In this document: positions 24,922 to 36,200 of the stretch, piece after piece
Position numbering within the stretch: position 1 is the stretch's first letter
Layout of the letters: every line of letters begins with the position of its first letter
Origin: Ochromonas danica
Taxonomy: Eukaryota; Sar; Chrysophyceae; Chromulinales; Chromulinaceae
DNA length: 47,073 bases
Direction of reading: 5' to 3'
Assembly (NCBI GenBank): GCA_015146655.1
Contig: VKHL01000197.1
Coordinates: forward strand, 1 to 47,073
Translations under genes and position numbers: made by a program
Notes under the pieces: generated by a model
What the model was told of the DNA's origin: nothing
Database searches by the model: none
What the model saw: only the letters and a program-made list of their open reading frames with translations

Positions 24922-25707
24922 TAAAAATACCTCTTCACAGGGATTTCACCTACTAGATTTTCGTACTTCTTCTCTTTTTTCTTTTGATGTCTTTGTGGGG
25001 ATTTCTGTGAGCAAGTCAATCGCTGCAAAGATCTTTTGCTTCTGAGCAACAACAGCGCGGGCTGCGACTCTGCTTAATGAAGAAGACCAACGACAAAAAA
25101 CGCTCATCAAAAACACTTTATTATACTACGTAGCATATAGGTCTACATTTGCTGCTGTTTGCGTTTCAAAAAATAGTAATTTTGAATTTCTTTATCAGAT
25201 TCATTTATTTCACACCAACGCGTACATACATGTACTCTGTGTGCATTATCATTATCAGGGAGTCCCTTTCTTCGTTCTTTGTGGAAGATTTTCTGAGCAA
25301 GTCCACCTCTGGATCTTGACAGCAAAGGTCTTCTGATTGCGACAAAACAAGAGTAGAAGAAGTTGAAGGCGTTGCCTGTGTAGGTCTTTGACTAAAACGA
25401 ATTCCAATGGAAAATATGGAATTCCATCCAAGAATCATCCTGCGCAAGAATAATATCTCAAAGCTCCATCCGACACTTGCTTTAATAACACGTTCCTCTT
25501 GTTATAACACCATGCGAACCATAGATTGAGATAAATTTTCACACTCACAACAATTTAGCTTCTACCTTAATTAGAAACGTAAGTCTTGCTGCTGGACATT
25601 CCCTTTTTATCACACTCCGAACTACTCAGAGATTGGAATCAATTATCACTTCACAACAATTTAGCTTCCACCTTAATTAGAAGCATAAGTATTTCACTGT
25701 TATTATT
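24922..25707. promoter_or_regulatory. Divergent upstream region of gene C and GT47 copy 1
   Basis: Separates head-to-head genes. A block CACAACAATTTAGCTTC followed by ACCTTAATTAGAA occurs twice (about 25548-25580 and 25653-25685). It occurs once before GT47 copy 2 (about 29066-29105), with a weaker version before copy 3 (about 31208-31240). The repeated position just upstream of three related starts suggests a core promoter or 5' UTR element. An open stretch on the minus strand (about 25143-25447) has no recognisable product. Confidence 0.5.
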
Positions 25708-26890
25708 ATGATGCTATCATTTCGATCGTCGTTCTTATTATGCTTGTTACTATTATTCTTATTATTTGCTTCCCTGCCATCCTCTCTAGGCTCTTTGATA
25801 TGGAATTTAGACCGGAAGAATAAATTCATGCCCACCGTTCTTGTTCTGCCACCCCTTCAAACTGATTTAATTCCATCTACTGCTTGCGATAATCCCGCCC
25901 TCCTAAGCGAGCATGACCAAGACATACTCTTCTACTGCTTCTTTCTCCATCATTATTCCCGTTCTATTTTCGCAAACACCACAGTATCGCGTAAGAAGGC
26001 TGATCTGTTCTTCTTACCTGCTATGGGCTTTAAGTATTCGTTAACTTATTGGCAGGAGTTTGATGATTTTCTTCATAACTTCACGATGAATCACTCTCTA
26101 GCCAAGGAAACTAATTTCAATCTAGATAAGACCTTCTGTGTTGACACTTTTCCATTGGAAACGGTTTATTTACATCAAGTCAATGAGCTTCGATATGTAC
26201 AAGATATTCATCATTTCCGATCAGATTTTATGCTCACTCCGAATGGTCGTGATGTCTTTATTCCCTATTTAACAGCACCTCCAGCAAGGTTTAACGATCT
26301 CATGAGTAATGACGATCTGCTTGGTCGACGCAAGAATGTGCTTATGGCGCCATTGCGAGAATCTCCTGGGCTTGGAGAGGTGCGCCGTCTCTTCCGCACT
26401 CGTCTTTATTCTTACCTACAAACTCTGCATCTCGAGAAGGCTGTCATCTCGAACAATATGACGTCGTTGGAGTTCGATGAAGGGATGGAAACATCTCTGT
26501 TCTGTTTGATCTTACCTGGCGATACTCCGGGTACTGCCAAATTGTACAAGGCGATCTTTCGAGGTTGCATTCCCGTCGTCTTCGTGAGCTTTCCAGCCCA
26601 GCTTCCTTTCTACCACTTCATCGATTGGTCTTCTTTCTCTTTGATCTTCTACAAGGATGACATCAACTATGATCACAAGATCGATGGTATAGTGCAAAGG
26701 ATCTATAATATGAGTAGGAATGTGGATGAGTTAAAGAGGATGCGTATTTCGATGGCTAAGCACGCAGTGTTATTTGACTACGGTCGTTGGGAGTGGCCAA
26801 GTGTGTATCATCTGTCTCTATTATCGTTGCAGGCATTAGTTTACCGTGGCAGCAAGCTGATTACTAGTAATTAGAAAGTCTAACTTAACT
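25633..26890 (+). repeat. Segmental duplication unit 1 (matches 29048-30309)
   Basis: The whole of GT47 copy 1, with about 75 bp upstream and about 15 bp downstream, recurs almost unchanged at 29048-30309. I noticed very few differences in the coding region, clustered at its two ends. The flanks on both sides differ. Confidence 0.9.
25708..26874 (+). CDS. Exostosin-like (GT47) glycosyltransferase, copy 1
   Basis: 388 residues without introns. An N-terminal hydrophobic stretch (FLLCLLLLFLLFASLPSSLG) is a signal peptide or signal anchor, placing the protein in the secretory pathway. Exostosin-family signatures are present: KKADLFFLPAMG near residue 95, GRDVFIPY near 185, and the C-terminal nucleotide-sugar region FCLILPGDTPGTAKLYKAIF with RGCIPVVFVS and PFYHFIDWSSFSLIF. 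Length and order fit a compact GT47 enzyme, which would add sugars such as galactose, arabinose, xylose or glucuronate to glycans; the substrate cannot be read. It differs from copy 2 at only about three residues. Start chosen at the ATG that aligns with the starts of the other copies. Confidence 0.88.
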   Translation: MMLSFRSSFLLCLLLLFLLFASLPSSLGSLIWNLDRKNKFMPTVLVLPPLQTDLIPSTACDNPALLSEHDQDILFYCFFLHHYSRSIFANTTVSRKKADLFFLPAMGFKYSLTYWQEFDDFLHNFTMNHSLAKETNFNLDKTFCVDTFPLETVYLHQVNELRYVQDIHHFRSDFMLTPNGRDVFIPYLTAPPARFNDLMSNDDLLGRRKNVLMAPLRESPGLGEVRRLFRTRLYSYLQTLHLEKAVISNNMTSLEFDEGMETSLFCLILPGDTPGTAKLYKAIFRGCIPVVFVSFPAQLPFYHFIDWSSFSLIFYKDDINYDHKIDGIVQRIYNMSRNVDELKRMRISMAKHAVLFDYGRWEWPSVYHLSLLSLQALVYRGSKLITSN

Positions 26891-26999
26891 TAAAAGACTT
26901 TCTTTTGAATAGTGTGAATGTTGGTATATGCTCTTTTTTCCCATGATATTCGCTGTGAATGACATGTCTCTTTGGTAGAGACCCACCGCAGAATTCCGG

Positions 27000-27190
27000 A
27001 CATGGGAAAGTGAAGATGCTGTGCTGTAGTTGTTCTCGCTCATGCGTTGAGCATCATATGACATGCATCTGTTTAACGCCATATGGATTGCTGGTAGACT
27101 ATGCGTTTTCGCCTTGTACCCGATCGGCATGGTCTGTATAGACTTTGAATTGTTATACAAGTTATACTTGTATATCTCTTAGAGCAACAG
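27000..27190. other. Conserved 3' flank block with hairpin after GT47 copy 1
   Basis: About 190 bp closely similar to 32607-32790 after GT47 copy 3, but absent after copy 2. It ends with a perfect stem TATACAAG/CTTGTATA (27154-27174, 5-base loop). Both strands have short open frames across it in both copies, so I cannot exclude a small gene. A shared 3' UTR or processing element is the simpler reading. Confidence 0.6.
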
Positions 27191-27504
27191 CTGCATATTG
27201 CTTATTAGGTCAACAGACTACTGCATTCCAATACGATCAACAACGCCATCGCTTCCGAGATTTTATTTGCTTTTTGTATTTGCTAGGCAATTTTCTTGTA
27301 CAGTATACTTAGCTCCGTGCACAGTGAATTCACTAGATAAAGAAGGTTTTAGTTTTTTTTGAACAGCGGGTGAAGTACATTATTAATCAATTACATTGTA
27401 CAAGAATTGGAAGAGCCACAAACATAGGGCTCGAAATGAGGATGAACAGACACAAGACTTCGTTCATATTTTTAGTGAGAATATCTTCTCAATAATGGCA
27501 TACT

Positions 27505-28848
27505 TCACATGGATGAAGTCACAATTCGTACCAATCGAAGAGCTGTCGACTCCAAATCAAACTGTCTCGCAGTTTGGAGAGAACGATAATGCAGCTCACG
27601 ACGCATAGCCAAATCATGAAGATTCTGAATCCCTTGACAGAGTGTATCTACATCACGAACTGCCAGAGAAAATTTTAACCCCTTCTCAAAGCCCGAGGAC
27701 TGAATGACTTCAAGAGCACTATAGCTTGGGAAATACAAAGTTGGAACACCACGACTCATCCAATGCAATAGACGAGTGGAAGGTCTATATAAGTCTTCAT
27801 GACTGGAAGGATCATTTAGATCCATAGATTTTGATGGCCAGGCAACAGCAATATGAATACCGTTAAAAGCCTTATCTAAATAAAAGACAGCTTGATTGTA
27901 TTTGTCTTCAGATTGAACTACTTTGGTTGAATGCTTCTTTTCAACATAGATATAATCACCATTAGGAAGTTTAGAGCAGTTATAGTGTCTAGCAATAGAG
28001 TTGACTGTATTGAGACTATCTGTTTCACCAATACCTTGATTAATCAAGACAAAGATTCCATTGACTTTACAAACTGCAGTAATAAGAACTTCTACATGAG
28101 GATGATGTAATGAATTTCCTTCTAAGAACCCTACAGTCAATTTATTATCAGATATATCTAATACAGGTGCTATTCCCCAATTACCAAAGTTGCTATGATG
28201 ATGAGGATAGGAATAGGCTTTTAAACCTGCTTGAATTAATTGATCAGCAAAGATCTTGGATTGTACCAAATATACGCAATTAGGCAGATGTCGCATGTCA
28301 CTGCGATCACCTTTTATAGCATGGACTAAAATACTGACAATACCACTATCAATGATATCAAGATAGACTGTAGCATTATTTCGTTCACATTCTCTTACCC
28401 AATCGCCGTTGATGTGTTTGATGAAAACACATGCAATGGGCCAATGACTATTCTCTGCAGGCATAACAGAACTACTATTCATCATGGCTAGATTATGATT
28501 GGAATCAGGATGATGGGCATCAAAGAGATAGTTATGAAGAGAGAGTGAGACATTGGCTCGATCACTATTAATGAGAACTGTTCGTGTACAGATTTCTCCA
28601 TTTCGTTCCATATTCTTTAACGCGTCAGCAATCATGAAACCTCTCATCTTAGTAGACCCTAGTCCTACTTGTTGGACAATCAAGACTAAATTGATACATG
28701 ATTTGTTGGGATTGTGGGTTGGTGTTACTGGTGTGTCATGATTATTGTTATTATTATTATCGTTTGAAATCCCAAGAGAGGAAATAGAATTCAGTAGAAG
28801 GAAGAAAACAAACAAAGAAAAGAAGGAGGTTAGAAAAGGGACTTTCAT
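27505..28848 (-). CDS. Secretory-pathway glycosyltransferase, GT-B-like (family uncertain)
   Basis: 447 residues from the ATG at 28848, chosen because it begins a clear signal peptide (MKVPFLTSFFSLFVFFLLLN); the open frame upstream of it has no ATG. An Asn-rich linker follows, then a Rossmann-like start (INLVLIVQQVGLGSTKMRG). Further on are YLVQSKIFADQLIQAGLKAY and YPHHHSN, and a C-terminal segment STRLLHWMSRGVPTLYFPSY typical of the nucleotide-sugar lobe of GT-B enzymes. No introns. It is transcribed against the GT47 genes that flank it and probably acts on the same glycans. The exact CAZy family is not recognised. Confidence 0.65.
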   Translation of the reverse strand: MKVPFLTSFFSLFVFFLLLNSISSLGISNDNNNNNNHDTPVTPTHNPNKSCINLVLIVQQVGLGSTKMRGFMIADALKNMERNGEICTRTVLINSDRANVSLSLHNYLFDAHHPDSNHNLAMMNSSSVMPAENSHWPIACVFIKHINGDWVRECERNNATVYLDIIDSGIVSILVHAIKGDRSDMRHLPNCVYLVQSKIFADQLIQAGLKAYSYPHHHSNFGNWGIAPVLDISDNKLTVGFLEGNSLHHPHVEVLITAVCKVNGIFVLINQGIGETDSLNTVNSIARHYNCSKLPNGDYIYVEKKHSTKVVQSEDKYNQAVFYLDKAFNGIHIAVAWPSKSMDLNDPSSHEDLYRPSTRLLHWMSRGVPTLYFPSYSALEVIQSSGFEKGLKFSLAVRDVDTLCQGIQNLHDLAMRRELHYRSLQTARQFDLESTALRLVRIVTSSM

Positions 28849-29047
28849 GACCACGAGAACGATGAGGAAGAATGTTAATTCCAAAGGAATTACGGCACAG
28901 TTGGGAGGGTTGCGTGTGAATCCCCAAGAAAAAGTCAGCTGTGAAACTGTGAATAGTGTTGAATTTGGATTAAGAAACGCATTAAAAACTAGCAAACATG
29001 TCGGGTGGTCACCGTTTTACGCACTCTGCTGGATGCTTACGCCTAGC

Positions 29048-30309
29048 AGACAAATTGGAATCAATTATCACTTCACAACAATTTAGCTTCCACCTTAATC
29101 AGAAGCATAAGTCTTAGGCTGTTGTTATTATTATGGTGCTATCATTCCGGTCGTCGTTCTTATTATGCTTGTTACTATTATTCTTATTATTTGCTTCCCT
29201 GCCATCCTCTCTAGGCTCTTTGATATGGAATTTAGACCGGAAGAATAAATTCATGCCCACCGTTCTTGTTCTGCCACCCCTTCAAACTGATTTAATTCCA
29301 TCTACTGCTTGCGATAATCCCGCCCTCCTAAGCGAGCATGACCAAGACATACTCTTCTACTGCTTCTTTCTCCATCATTATTCCCGTTCTATTTTCGCAA
29401 ACACCACAGTATCGCGTAAGAAGGCTGATCTGTTCTTCTTACCTGCTATGGGCTTTAAGTATTCGTTAACTTATTGGCAGGAGTTTGATGATTTTCTTCA
29501 TAACTTCACGATGAATCACTCTCTAGCCAAGGAAACTAATTTCAATCTAGATAAGACCTTCTGTGTTGACACTTTTCCATTGGAAACGGTTTATTTACAT
29601 CAAGTCAATGAGCTTCGATATGTACAAGATATTCATCATTTCCGATCAGATTTTATGCTCACTCCGAATGGTCGTGATGTCTTTATTCCCTATTTAACAG
29701 CACCTCCAGCAAGGTTTAACGATCTCATGAGTAATGACGATCTGCTTGGTCGACGCAAGAATGTGCTTATGGCGCCATTGCGAGAATCTCCTGGGCTTGG
29801 AGAGGTGCGCCGTCTCTTCCGCACTCGTCTTTATTCTTACCTACAAACTCTGCATCTCGAGAAGGCTGTCATCTCGAACAATATGACGTCGTTGGAGTTC
29901 GATGAAGGGATGGAAACATCTCTGTTCTGTTTGATCTTACCTGGCGATACTCCGGGTACTGCCAAATTGTACAAGGCGATCTTTCGAGGTTGCATTCCCG
30001 TCGTCTTCGTGAGCTTTCCAGCCCAGCTTCCTTTCTACCACTTCATCGATTGGTCTTCTTTCTCTTTGATCTTCTACAAGGATGACATCAACTATGATCA
30101 CAAGATCGATGGTATAGTGCAAAGGATCTATAATATGAGTAGGAATGTGGATGAGTTAAAGAGGATGCGTATTTCGATGGCTAAGCACGCAGTGTTGTTT
30201 GACTACGGTCGTTGGGAGTGGCCAAGTGTATATCATCTGTCTCTATTATCGTTACAGACGTTAAATTACCGTGGCAGCAAGTTGATTACCAGTAATTAGA
30301 AAGTCTAAC
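29048..30309 (+). repeat. Segmental duplication unit 2 (matches 25633-26890)
   Basis: Homology with unit 1 starts at ATTGGAATCAATTATCACTT and ends just after the stop at AGAAAGTCTAACT. The downstream DNA is unrelated to the flank shared by copies 1 and 3. Confidence 0.9.
29133..30299 (+). CDS. Exostosin-like (GT47) glycosyltransferase, copy 2
   Basis: 388 residues, almost identical to copy 1: MVLSF against MMLSF at the start and QTLNYRG against QALVYRG near the end. All exostosin signatures and the signal peptide are retained, and the upstream motif block is shared. It is probably a very recent duplicate or a product of gene conversion. An assembly duplication cannot be ruled out, but the different 3' flank argues against it. 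Confidence 0.88.
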   Translation: MVLSFRSSFLLCLLLLFLLFASLPSSLGSLIWNLDRKNKFMPTVLVLPPLQTDLIPSTACDNPALLSEHDQDILFYCFFLHHYSRSIFANTTVSRKKADLFFLPAMGFKYSLTYWQEFDDFLHNFTMNHSLAKETNFNLDKTFCVDTFPLETVYLHQVNELRYVQDIHHFRSDFMLTPNGRDVFIPYLTAPPARFNDLMSNDDLLGRRKNVLMAPLRESPGLGEVRRLFRTRLYSYLQTLHLEKAVISNNMTSLEFDEGMETSLFCLILPGDTPGTAKLYKAIFRGCIPVVFVSFPAQLPFYHFIDWSSFSLIFYKDDINYDHKIDGIVQRIYNMSRNVDELKRMRISMAKHAVLFDYGRWEWPSVYHLSLLSLQTLNYRGSKLITSN

Positions 30310-31281
30310 TATATTACTCATGGAAGTCCGGCTGAGAGGAGGACGGGTGACTGTTTGGAGTTGTTGATCATCATAGAGTTTGGAGTTCGCTTTCTGTTGA
30401 ATTGTTTGCTTCTTTGTTTTAACTTGCTTATTTCTCCACAACAGTTGGATTTCAAAGGGTTAGGTTTTGGTAATTGCGGGCGTTGATTCCAGTGCTGTTG
30501 CTGTTATTTTCAAAGCCATAGAAGAGTTGAGGGATTGTCCAGTCTACCGACTCACAAGTTCACAACCAATGAGAAGAAAGGAATCCGGGAATGAATGGTA
30601 GAGATGATAGGAATTTTCATCAAATACTCAAGACCAATGGAAGTACTCTTTATTATTGATTTCGTATAATTTGAGAGCGAAAGTCAGGTTATGTGTAACG
30701 AAATTAAGAAAGATTTCCATTTCCATTGTCAAGTTCTAGAGTTTCGAAATTCAAAACAATCGTTGTTGATGTTTGGCGCTGTGTTTTGGGTTTCTGACCC
30801 AGGCATGCACAGCGCAAGTGCGAAATTCGCATTAGTCGAGTTAAAACCTTTCTTCCTCACTGAGCAAACTTCAATTCTGGGGTGTTGAGACCCATGCGTG
30901 TCTGCGTGTTTCCATGGAACGCGGCTCTATTCCATGTATTGGTTCCATGTAAAATCGAGGTGTTGAAAAAAATGAACTTTATAATAGAGCAATATGTGTT
31001 ATAACTCGATTAATATGAGGTTTAGTCTACAAAAACGTGCGAAGTCCCCACGCAAACACAATAATCTGGCCGGCCTTTCCCTTCGTTTTGATCTTTTCGG
31101 TTGATTTCGTCCCAAACGCTGTTGAATGGTGAAGTTTTGACCAAACTTGGATAACACCCATGTCATATTAAAATACAATGCGAATGTGCATATTAGGATA
31201 CTTTCTCACACTCAAAACAATTTAGTTCGACTTTTACTTGAAGTCTTAGACTGTTATTGTTATTATTATTATATAATTATT
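30310..31281. other. Interval between GT47 copies 2 and 3
   Basis: No gene recognised. Contains a short open frame at 30691-30888 with no recognisable features. The last 80 bases resemble the upstream block of the other GT47 copies. Confidence 0.5.
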
Positions 31282-32499
31282 ATGATGCAATCTTACTGGT
31301 CGACGTTTATATTATGCTTGTTGGTATTGTTCTTATTGCTTGCTTCGCTGTCATCCTCTCTGGGCTCTTTGGTATGGAATTTAGATTCTAACAATAAGTT
31401 CTTGCCCACCGTTCTTGTCCTGCCGCCCATTCATATGGATTCAATACCATCTGCTGCTTGTAATCATCCCACCCGCGTAAGCGATCACGACCAAGACATA
31501 CTTTTCTACTGCTTCTTTCTCTATCATTATCCCCGTTCTATTATCACAAACATCACATCGCGTAAGAATGCAGATCTTTTCTTCTTACCTGCTATGGGTT
31601 CTAAATATCCATTTTCTATTTGGCAGCAACTTGATGAATTTCTACATAACTTCACGATGAATCACCCTCTAGCCCAGGAAGCCCATTTCAATCTGGATAA
31701 GACCTTCTGTGTTGACTCTTTTCCGATGGAAACGACCCTCTTACACCATATCAATTATCTTCGATATGTACAAGATATTCATCATTTCCGATCGGATTAC
31801 ATACTCACTCCGAATGGTCGTGATGTCTTTATCCCCTATGTAACAGCGCCTCCAGCAAGATTTAACGATCTCATGAGTAATGACGATCTGCTTGGTCGAC
31901 GCAAACACGTGCTCATGGCGCCTTTGCGAGAATCTCCTGGGCTCTTCCGCACTCCACTATATTCTTACCTGCAAACTCTACATCTCGAGAAAGCTGTCAT
32001 CTCGAACAATATGACGTCGGCGGAGTTCGATGAAGGGATGGAAACATCTCTGTTCTGCTTGATCTTACCTAGCGATACTCCGTCAACGTCCAAATTGTAT
32101 AAGGCGATCTTTCGAGGTTGCATTCCCGTCATCTTCGTGAGCTTTCCAGCCCAGCTTCCTTTCTATCACTTCATCGATTGGTCTTCTTTCTCTTTGATCT
32201 TCTATAAGGATGACATCAACTATCCTCGCAAGATTGATGGTATAGTTCAAAGGATCTATAATATGAGTAGGAATGTGGATGAGTTAAAGAGGATGCGCAT
32301 TTCGATGGCTAAGCACGCAGTGTTGTTTGACTACGGTCGTTGGGAGTGGCCAAGTGTATATCATCTGTCTCTATTATCGTTGCAGGCATTAGTTTACCGT
32401 GGTAGCAAGTTGATTACAAAAAACCAAGTTGAAAAAGTTGATTACAAAAAACGAAAAAGAAAAAGGAAAGCTCCGGGTACTAACAACTTAAAAGTCTAA
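31282..32499 (+). CDS. Exostosin-like (GT47) glycosyltransferase, copy 3 (diverged)
   Basis: 405 residues from the ATG at 31282 (or 31285), matching the start of the other copies. The N-terminal half differs at many positions (MMQSYWSTFILCLLVLFLLL, NNKFLPTVLVLPPIHMDS). The C-terminal half from about GRDVFIPY onward is nearly the same as copies 1 and 2, a mosaic pattern that suggests conversion. Six residues around GEVRRL are missing. The C-terminus is longer and strongly basic (KKRKRKRK), replacing the short SN end. The exostosin core motifs remain. Confidence 0.85.
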   Translation: MMQSYWSTFILCLLVLFLLLASLSSSLGSLVWNLDSNNKFLPTVLVLPPIHMDSIPSAACNHPTRVSDHDQDILFYCFFLYHYPRSIITNITSRKNADLFFLPAMGSKYPFSIWQQLDEFLHNFTMNHPLAQEAHFNLDKTFCVDSFPMETTLLHHINYLRYVQDIHHFRSDYILTPNGRDVFIPYVTAPPARFNDLMSNDDLLGRRKHVLMAPLRESPGLFRTPLYSYLQTLHLEKAVISNNMTSAEFDEGMETSLFCLILPSDTPSTSKLYKAIFRGCIPVIFVSFPAQLPFYHFIDWSSFSLIFYKDDINYPRKIDGIVQRIYNMSRNVDELKRMRISMAKHAVLFDYGRWEWPSVYHLSLLSLQALVYRGSKLITKNQVEKVDYKKRKRKRKAPGTNNLKV

Positions 32500-32606
32500 C
32501 TAAACTAATAAGCCTTACTTGTGTAAAAGTATTAGTGTTTGTATATTACTCATTTCCCTAATATAGAAACCCACTGCAGATATGGTGGTGTTTGGGAAGG
32601 GTGGGA

Positions 32607-32790
32607 AAGTGAAGATGCTGTGCAATAGTTGTCCTCGCTGATGCGTAGAACATCATATGACATGCATCTGTTTAACGCCATATGGATTGCTGGTAGACAA
32701 TGCGTTTTCGCCTTGTACCCGATCGGCATGGTCTGTATAGACTTTGAATTGTTATACAAGTTATACTTGTATATCTCTTAGAGCAATAGC
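32607..32790. other. Conserved 3' flank block with hairpin after GT47 copy 3
   Basis: Counterpart of 27000-27190, with the same TATACAAG/CTTGTATA stem at 32753-32773. Confidence 0.6.
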
Positions 32791-33268
32791 CGCATATGCA
32801 TTTTTAAAGATGATACTCAAGATTTTGACTATCGCTTTCAAAATATTGTGCTGATTGAGAAAAGGTAGTCAGGGAGTATTCTATCAAGGTTCTCCTTAAT
32901 CTTCTTCTCCATTGATTAGTAGCTTAACCTTAACTTAACGAAGTCACCAGGAAAATGTGTAATGAAAAGGGCTCAAACTTCTGATAGTGACACAGTTTGC
33001 CGTCGAAAATTCTGCTTCGCTTTCTTTGCCAGTTCACTTTCCACCTGGACGATGACTTTCTGGATGATGAAGATGTGTCATTGCCGCTTGACTGGTAACA
33101 AGGGTCATTCGTTGCTAGACCTTGCCAACCAATGGCAGCACAGCACGTCATAATGAGGTTACAGTGCCAACAAACTACACGAGAAGACCCAGTCTCTTCA
33201 CATATCCTTTAACACTCCACGCTTTTATCCATACTTTGGCAATTACCCCAGTATTCTTCTTTGCTGAC
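32791..33268. other. Interval between GT47 copy 3 and gene D 3' end
   Basis: No gene or repeat recognised. Probably holds the 3' regions of both convergent genes. Confidence 0.5.
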
Positions 33269-36200
33269 TCAGCTTTGGTCTACATCACTCCTCGTTAATT
33301 TACTTCCTTCTGTTGCTCCATGTTTCTTCAGAAGATTCTTTATCTCTCTTGTTGCTGCCACATTCAAAGCAGTCTTTCCATCCTAATGCAACCACCACAA
33401 CAACAAACGCAATGAGAATAACAACAATTCACTATAACAAGAAAATAGAGAGAAAGACTTTAGACATATTCTATTCCCATATACCAAATACATAATATGA
33501 TAAGAATAACTAACCTACCTCATCTCATCATAATTATAACAATAATACACTACTGTAGTGTACACTATTACTAACACTATCACACTTCATATACTATAAC
33601 TAGTTACTCAACCATATTCTATCATTACATTGTTATCACACAGTATAACAGAATCTCAAAAACCTACATGTTGCACATCTATACAAAACTATAGTCATGC
33701 AGACTATCACTACCTCTATATCGCACATTCATAATCATAGTGACAAAAGACTTATAATACCATCCTTACCTCATCTTCTTTGTGAACATCAACTCTACTG
33801 TCCATTAGCAGAAGTTTCACAACATTAACATGACCATTACAGCATGCAAAGTGTAATGGCGTATATCCATCCTATTCACATACACCAAACACATAATATG
33901 ATAAGAATAACTATCATATATCATATTTATTATAATAACAATAATAATATATACACTATTACTATCCCTATCACTCTGCACATCCTACAACAAGTTACTC
34001 AACCAAACTTGTCTCATTGCAGTGCAATCATAAAGTAGATCTTATTCATAATGATAGTCCCACACGACTTGTTTTAGCCTTCCTTACCTTATCTTGCTTG
34101 TTTACATCGACTCTATCGTCTGCAAGAATAATCTGCACTATCTCTACATGACCTCTCTCACATGCGATGAGTAATGTAGTATATCCATTCTAGTCACATA
34201 CAGTAAACACACATAATAAGATAATCAAACGAATGATGTATACCATCTTCATCATCATATCAATCATGCAAATTATTACTACCACTACTACCCTTCATAT
34301 CCTACAACTGACTACTCAACCATATTCTCTCATTACATTGCATCATAGAGTATAACAGAATCTCATACAGCTACATACTTCACATCTACTAGTATACCAT
34401 AATACAGTGTAGCACAGTCATGATGTAGACAATACCACCAATTCACAATCATAGTCACACACGACTTATTGCAGTCTTCCTTACCTTATCTTCCATGTTA
34501 ACATCAACTCGACTGTCCAATAGCAGAAGTTTCACAACATCAAGATGACCGTTCTCATATGCATAGTGTATTGCAGTATATCCATTCTATTGACATACAG
34601 TAAAACATATAATACAATAAGAATAACTAACAAACACCATCTTCATTGTTATCATAACAATAATATGCACTTCATATACTACAACTAGCTATTCAATCAT
34701 ATGCTCTCATTGCATTGCTACCATACAGTACAATAGAAGCTCTCATAACTAACTACATACAACTATATTACAATCACACAAGACTTATAACAGCCTTCCT
34801 TACCTTATCTTTCTTGCTAACATCAACACGACTGTCTGCAAGCAGAACCTTCACAACCTCCTCATGACCGTTCTCACATGCATAATGTAATGCAGTATAT
34901 CCATACTATTCACACATACACCAAAGCTAGTCATTATGATCCTCTCATTGCAGTGTATTGCTATAAGTATGTAGACAATCGCGACTACTATATCACTTAA
35001 TCACAATCATAGCCGCACGTGATGTATAATAGTCCTCCTTACACAATCTTCCTTGTTAACATCAAATCTACTGTCTGAAAGTAGAATCTTCACAACTTCC
35101 ACATGGCCTTCAAAGCAGGCACATTGCAATGGAGTATTAACATCCTATTCTCATACAACAAACACATAATAAGATTAGTATAACTAACATATATCATCTT
35201 CGTCATCATCATGGTCATTATCATAACACTAGACACATCTATAATATACAAGTATATAATATGGTATGGTACAGTAATGTGGACAATCATAGCTACTACA
35301 TCCATTATTAACAATTACAGTCACGCATGGCTTTATGACAGCTTTGCCTACCTCATTTTGCATGCTAACATCAACTCTGTTGTCTGAAAGCAAAACTTTT
35401 ACTACTTCCACATGACCATTATCACACGCAATATGCAATGCAGTATATCCATTCTATTCACAACAAACACAAAATAGGATAACAATAACTAATAAATGCC
35501 ATCTTCATCATCATAACAACAACTTCATATACTACAACTGGTCACCCAACCATATTCTCTCATAGAATTGCTACCATAGAATACAACCGAACTCAGATAA
35601 CTGCAACGGTAGTCAATCACTACTACTAACTCAACTTTTCACAATCATAGTCAAACATAAAGTATATATTGCTTTCCTTACATTATCTTGCTTGTTAGCA
35701 TCAACTCGACCATCTATAAGCAGAACCTTCACCACCTCTAAATGACCGCTTTTGCATGCATAGTGTAATGGAGTTGATCCATTCTATTCACATAAACCAT
35801 CACTATGACCTATTTCCATTAAGATATAAGATCTATGTGCAATCTCCTTTACCTCAAGAGAAGCTTTGTTAACATCTACTCTAATGTCAGATAACAGAAT
35901 CCGCACCACCTCGACATGACCAGTCAAACATGCTACAATCAATGGAGTGTATCGGAGCTAACACAGGCAGGAGTAACAATTAGAAATGATTGTTTCCTCT
36001 TCTTCTAACTAATCATCATCATGATCATCCTTCACTTACCTTGCCAATCACAGTATTCACTGCTATCTCTGGATGCAGTAGCAGTAATCTCACTATCTCT
36101 GCATCACCCTTTGCAGCTGAGATGTGAAGCGCTGTCACTCCCTACAGACCATTTACACAGCACATCCCAATACCATTATTATCATATCATAATCAACATA

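Noticed and set aside
26512-26697. Minus-strand open frame inside GT47 copy 1, repeated at 29937 in copy 2
   Set aside because: It is conserved only because the whole gene is duplicated. It has no domain features and lies opposite a conserved exostosin motif.
27000-27190. Conserved short protein on either strand after GT47 copies
   Set aside because: Both strands stay partly open, but the frames end differently in the two copies and no start or domain is convincing. Kept only as a conserved flank.
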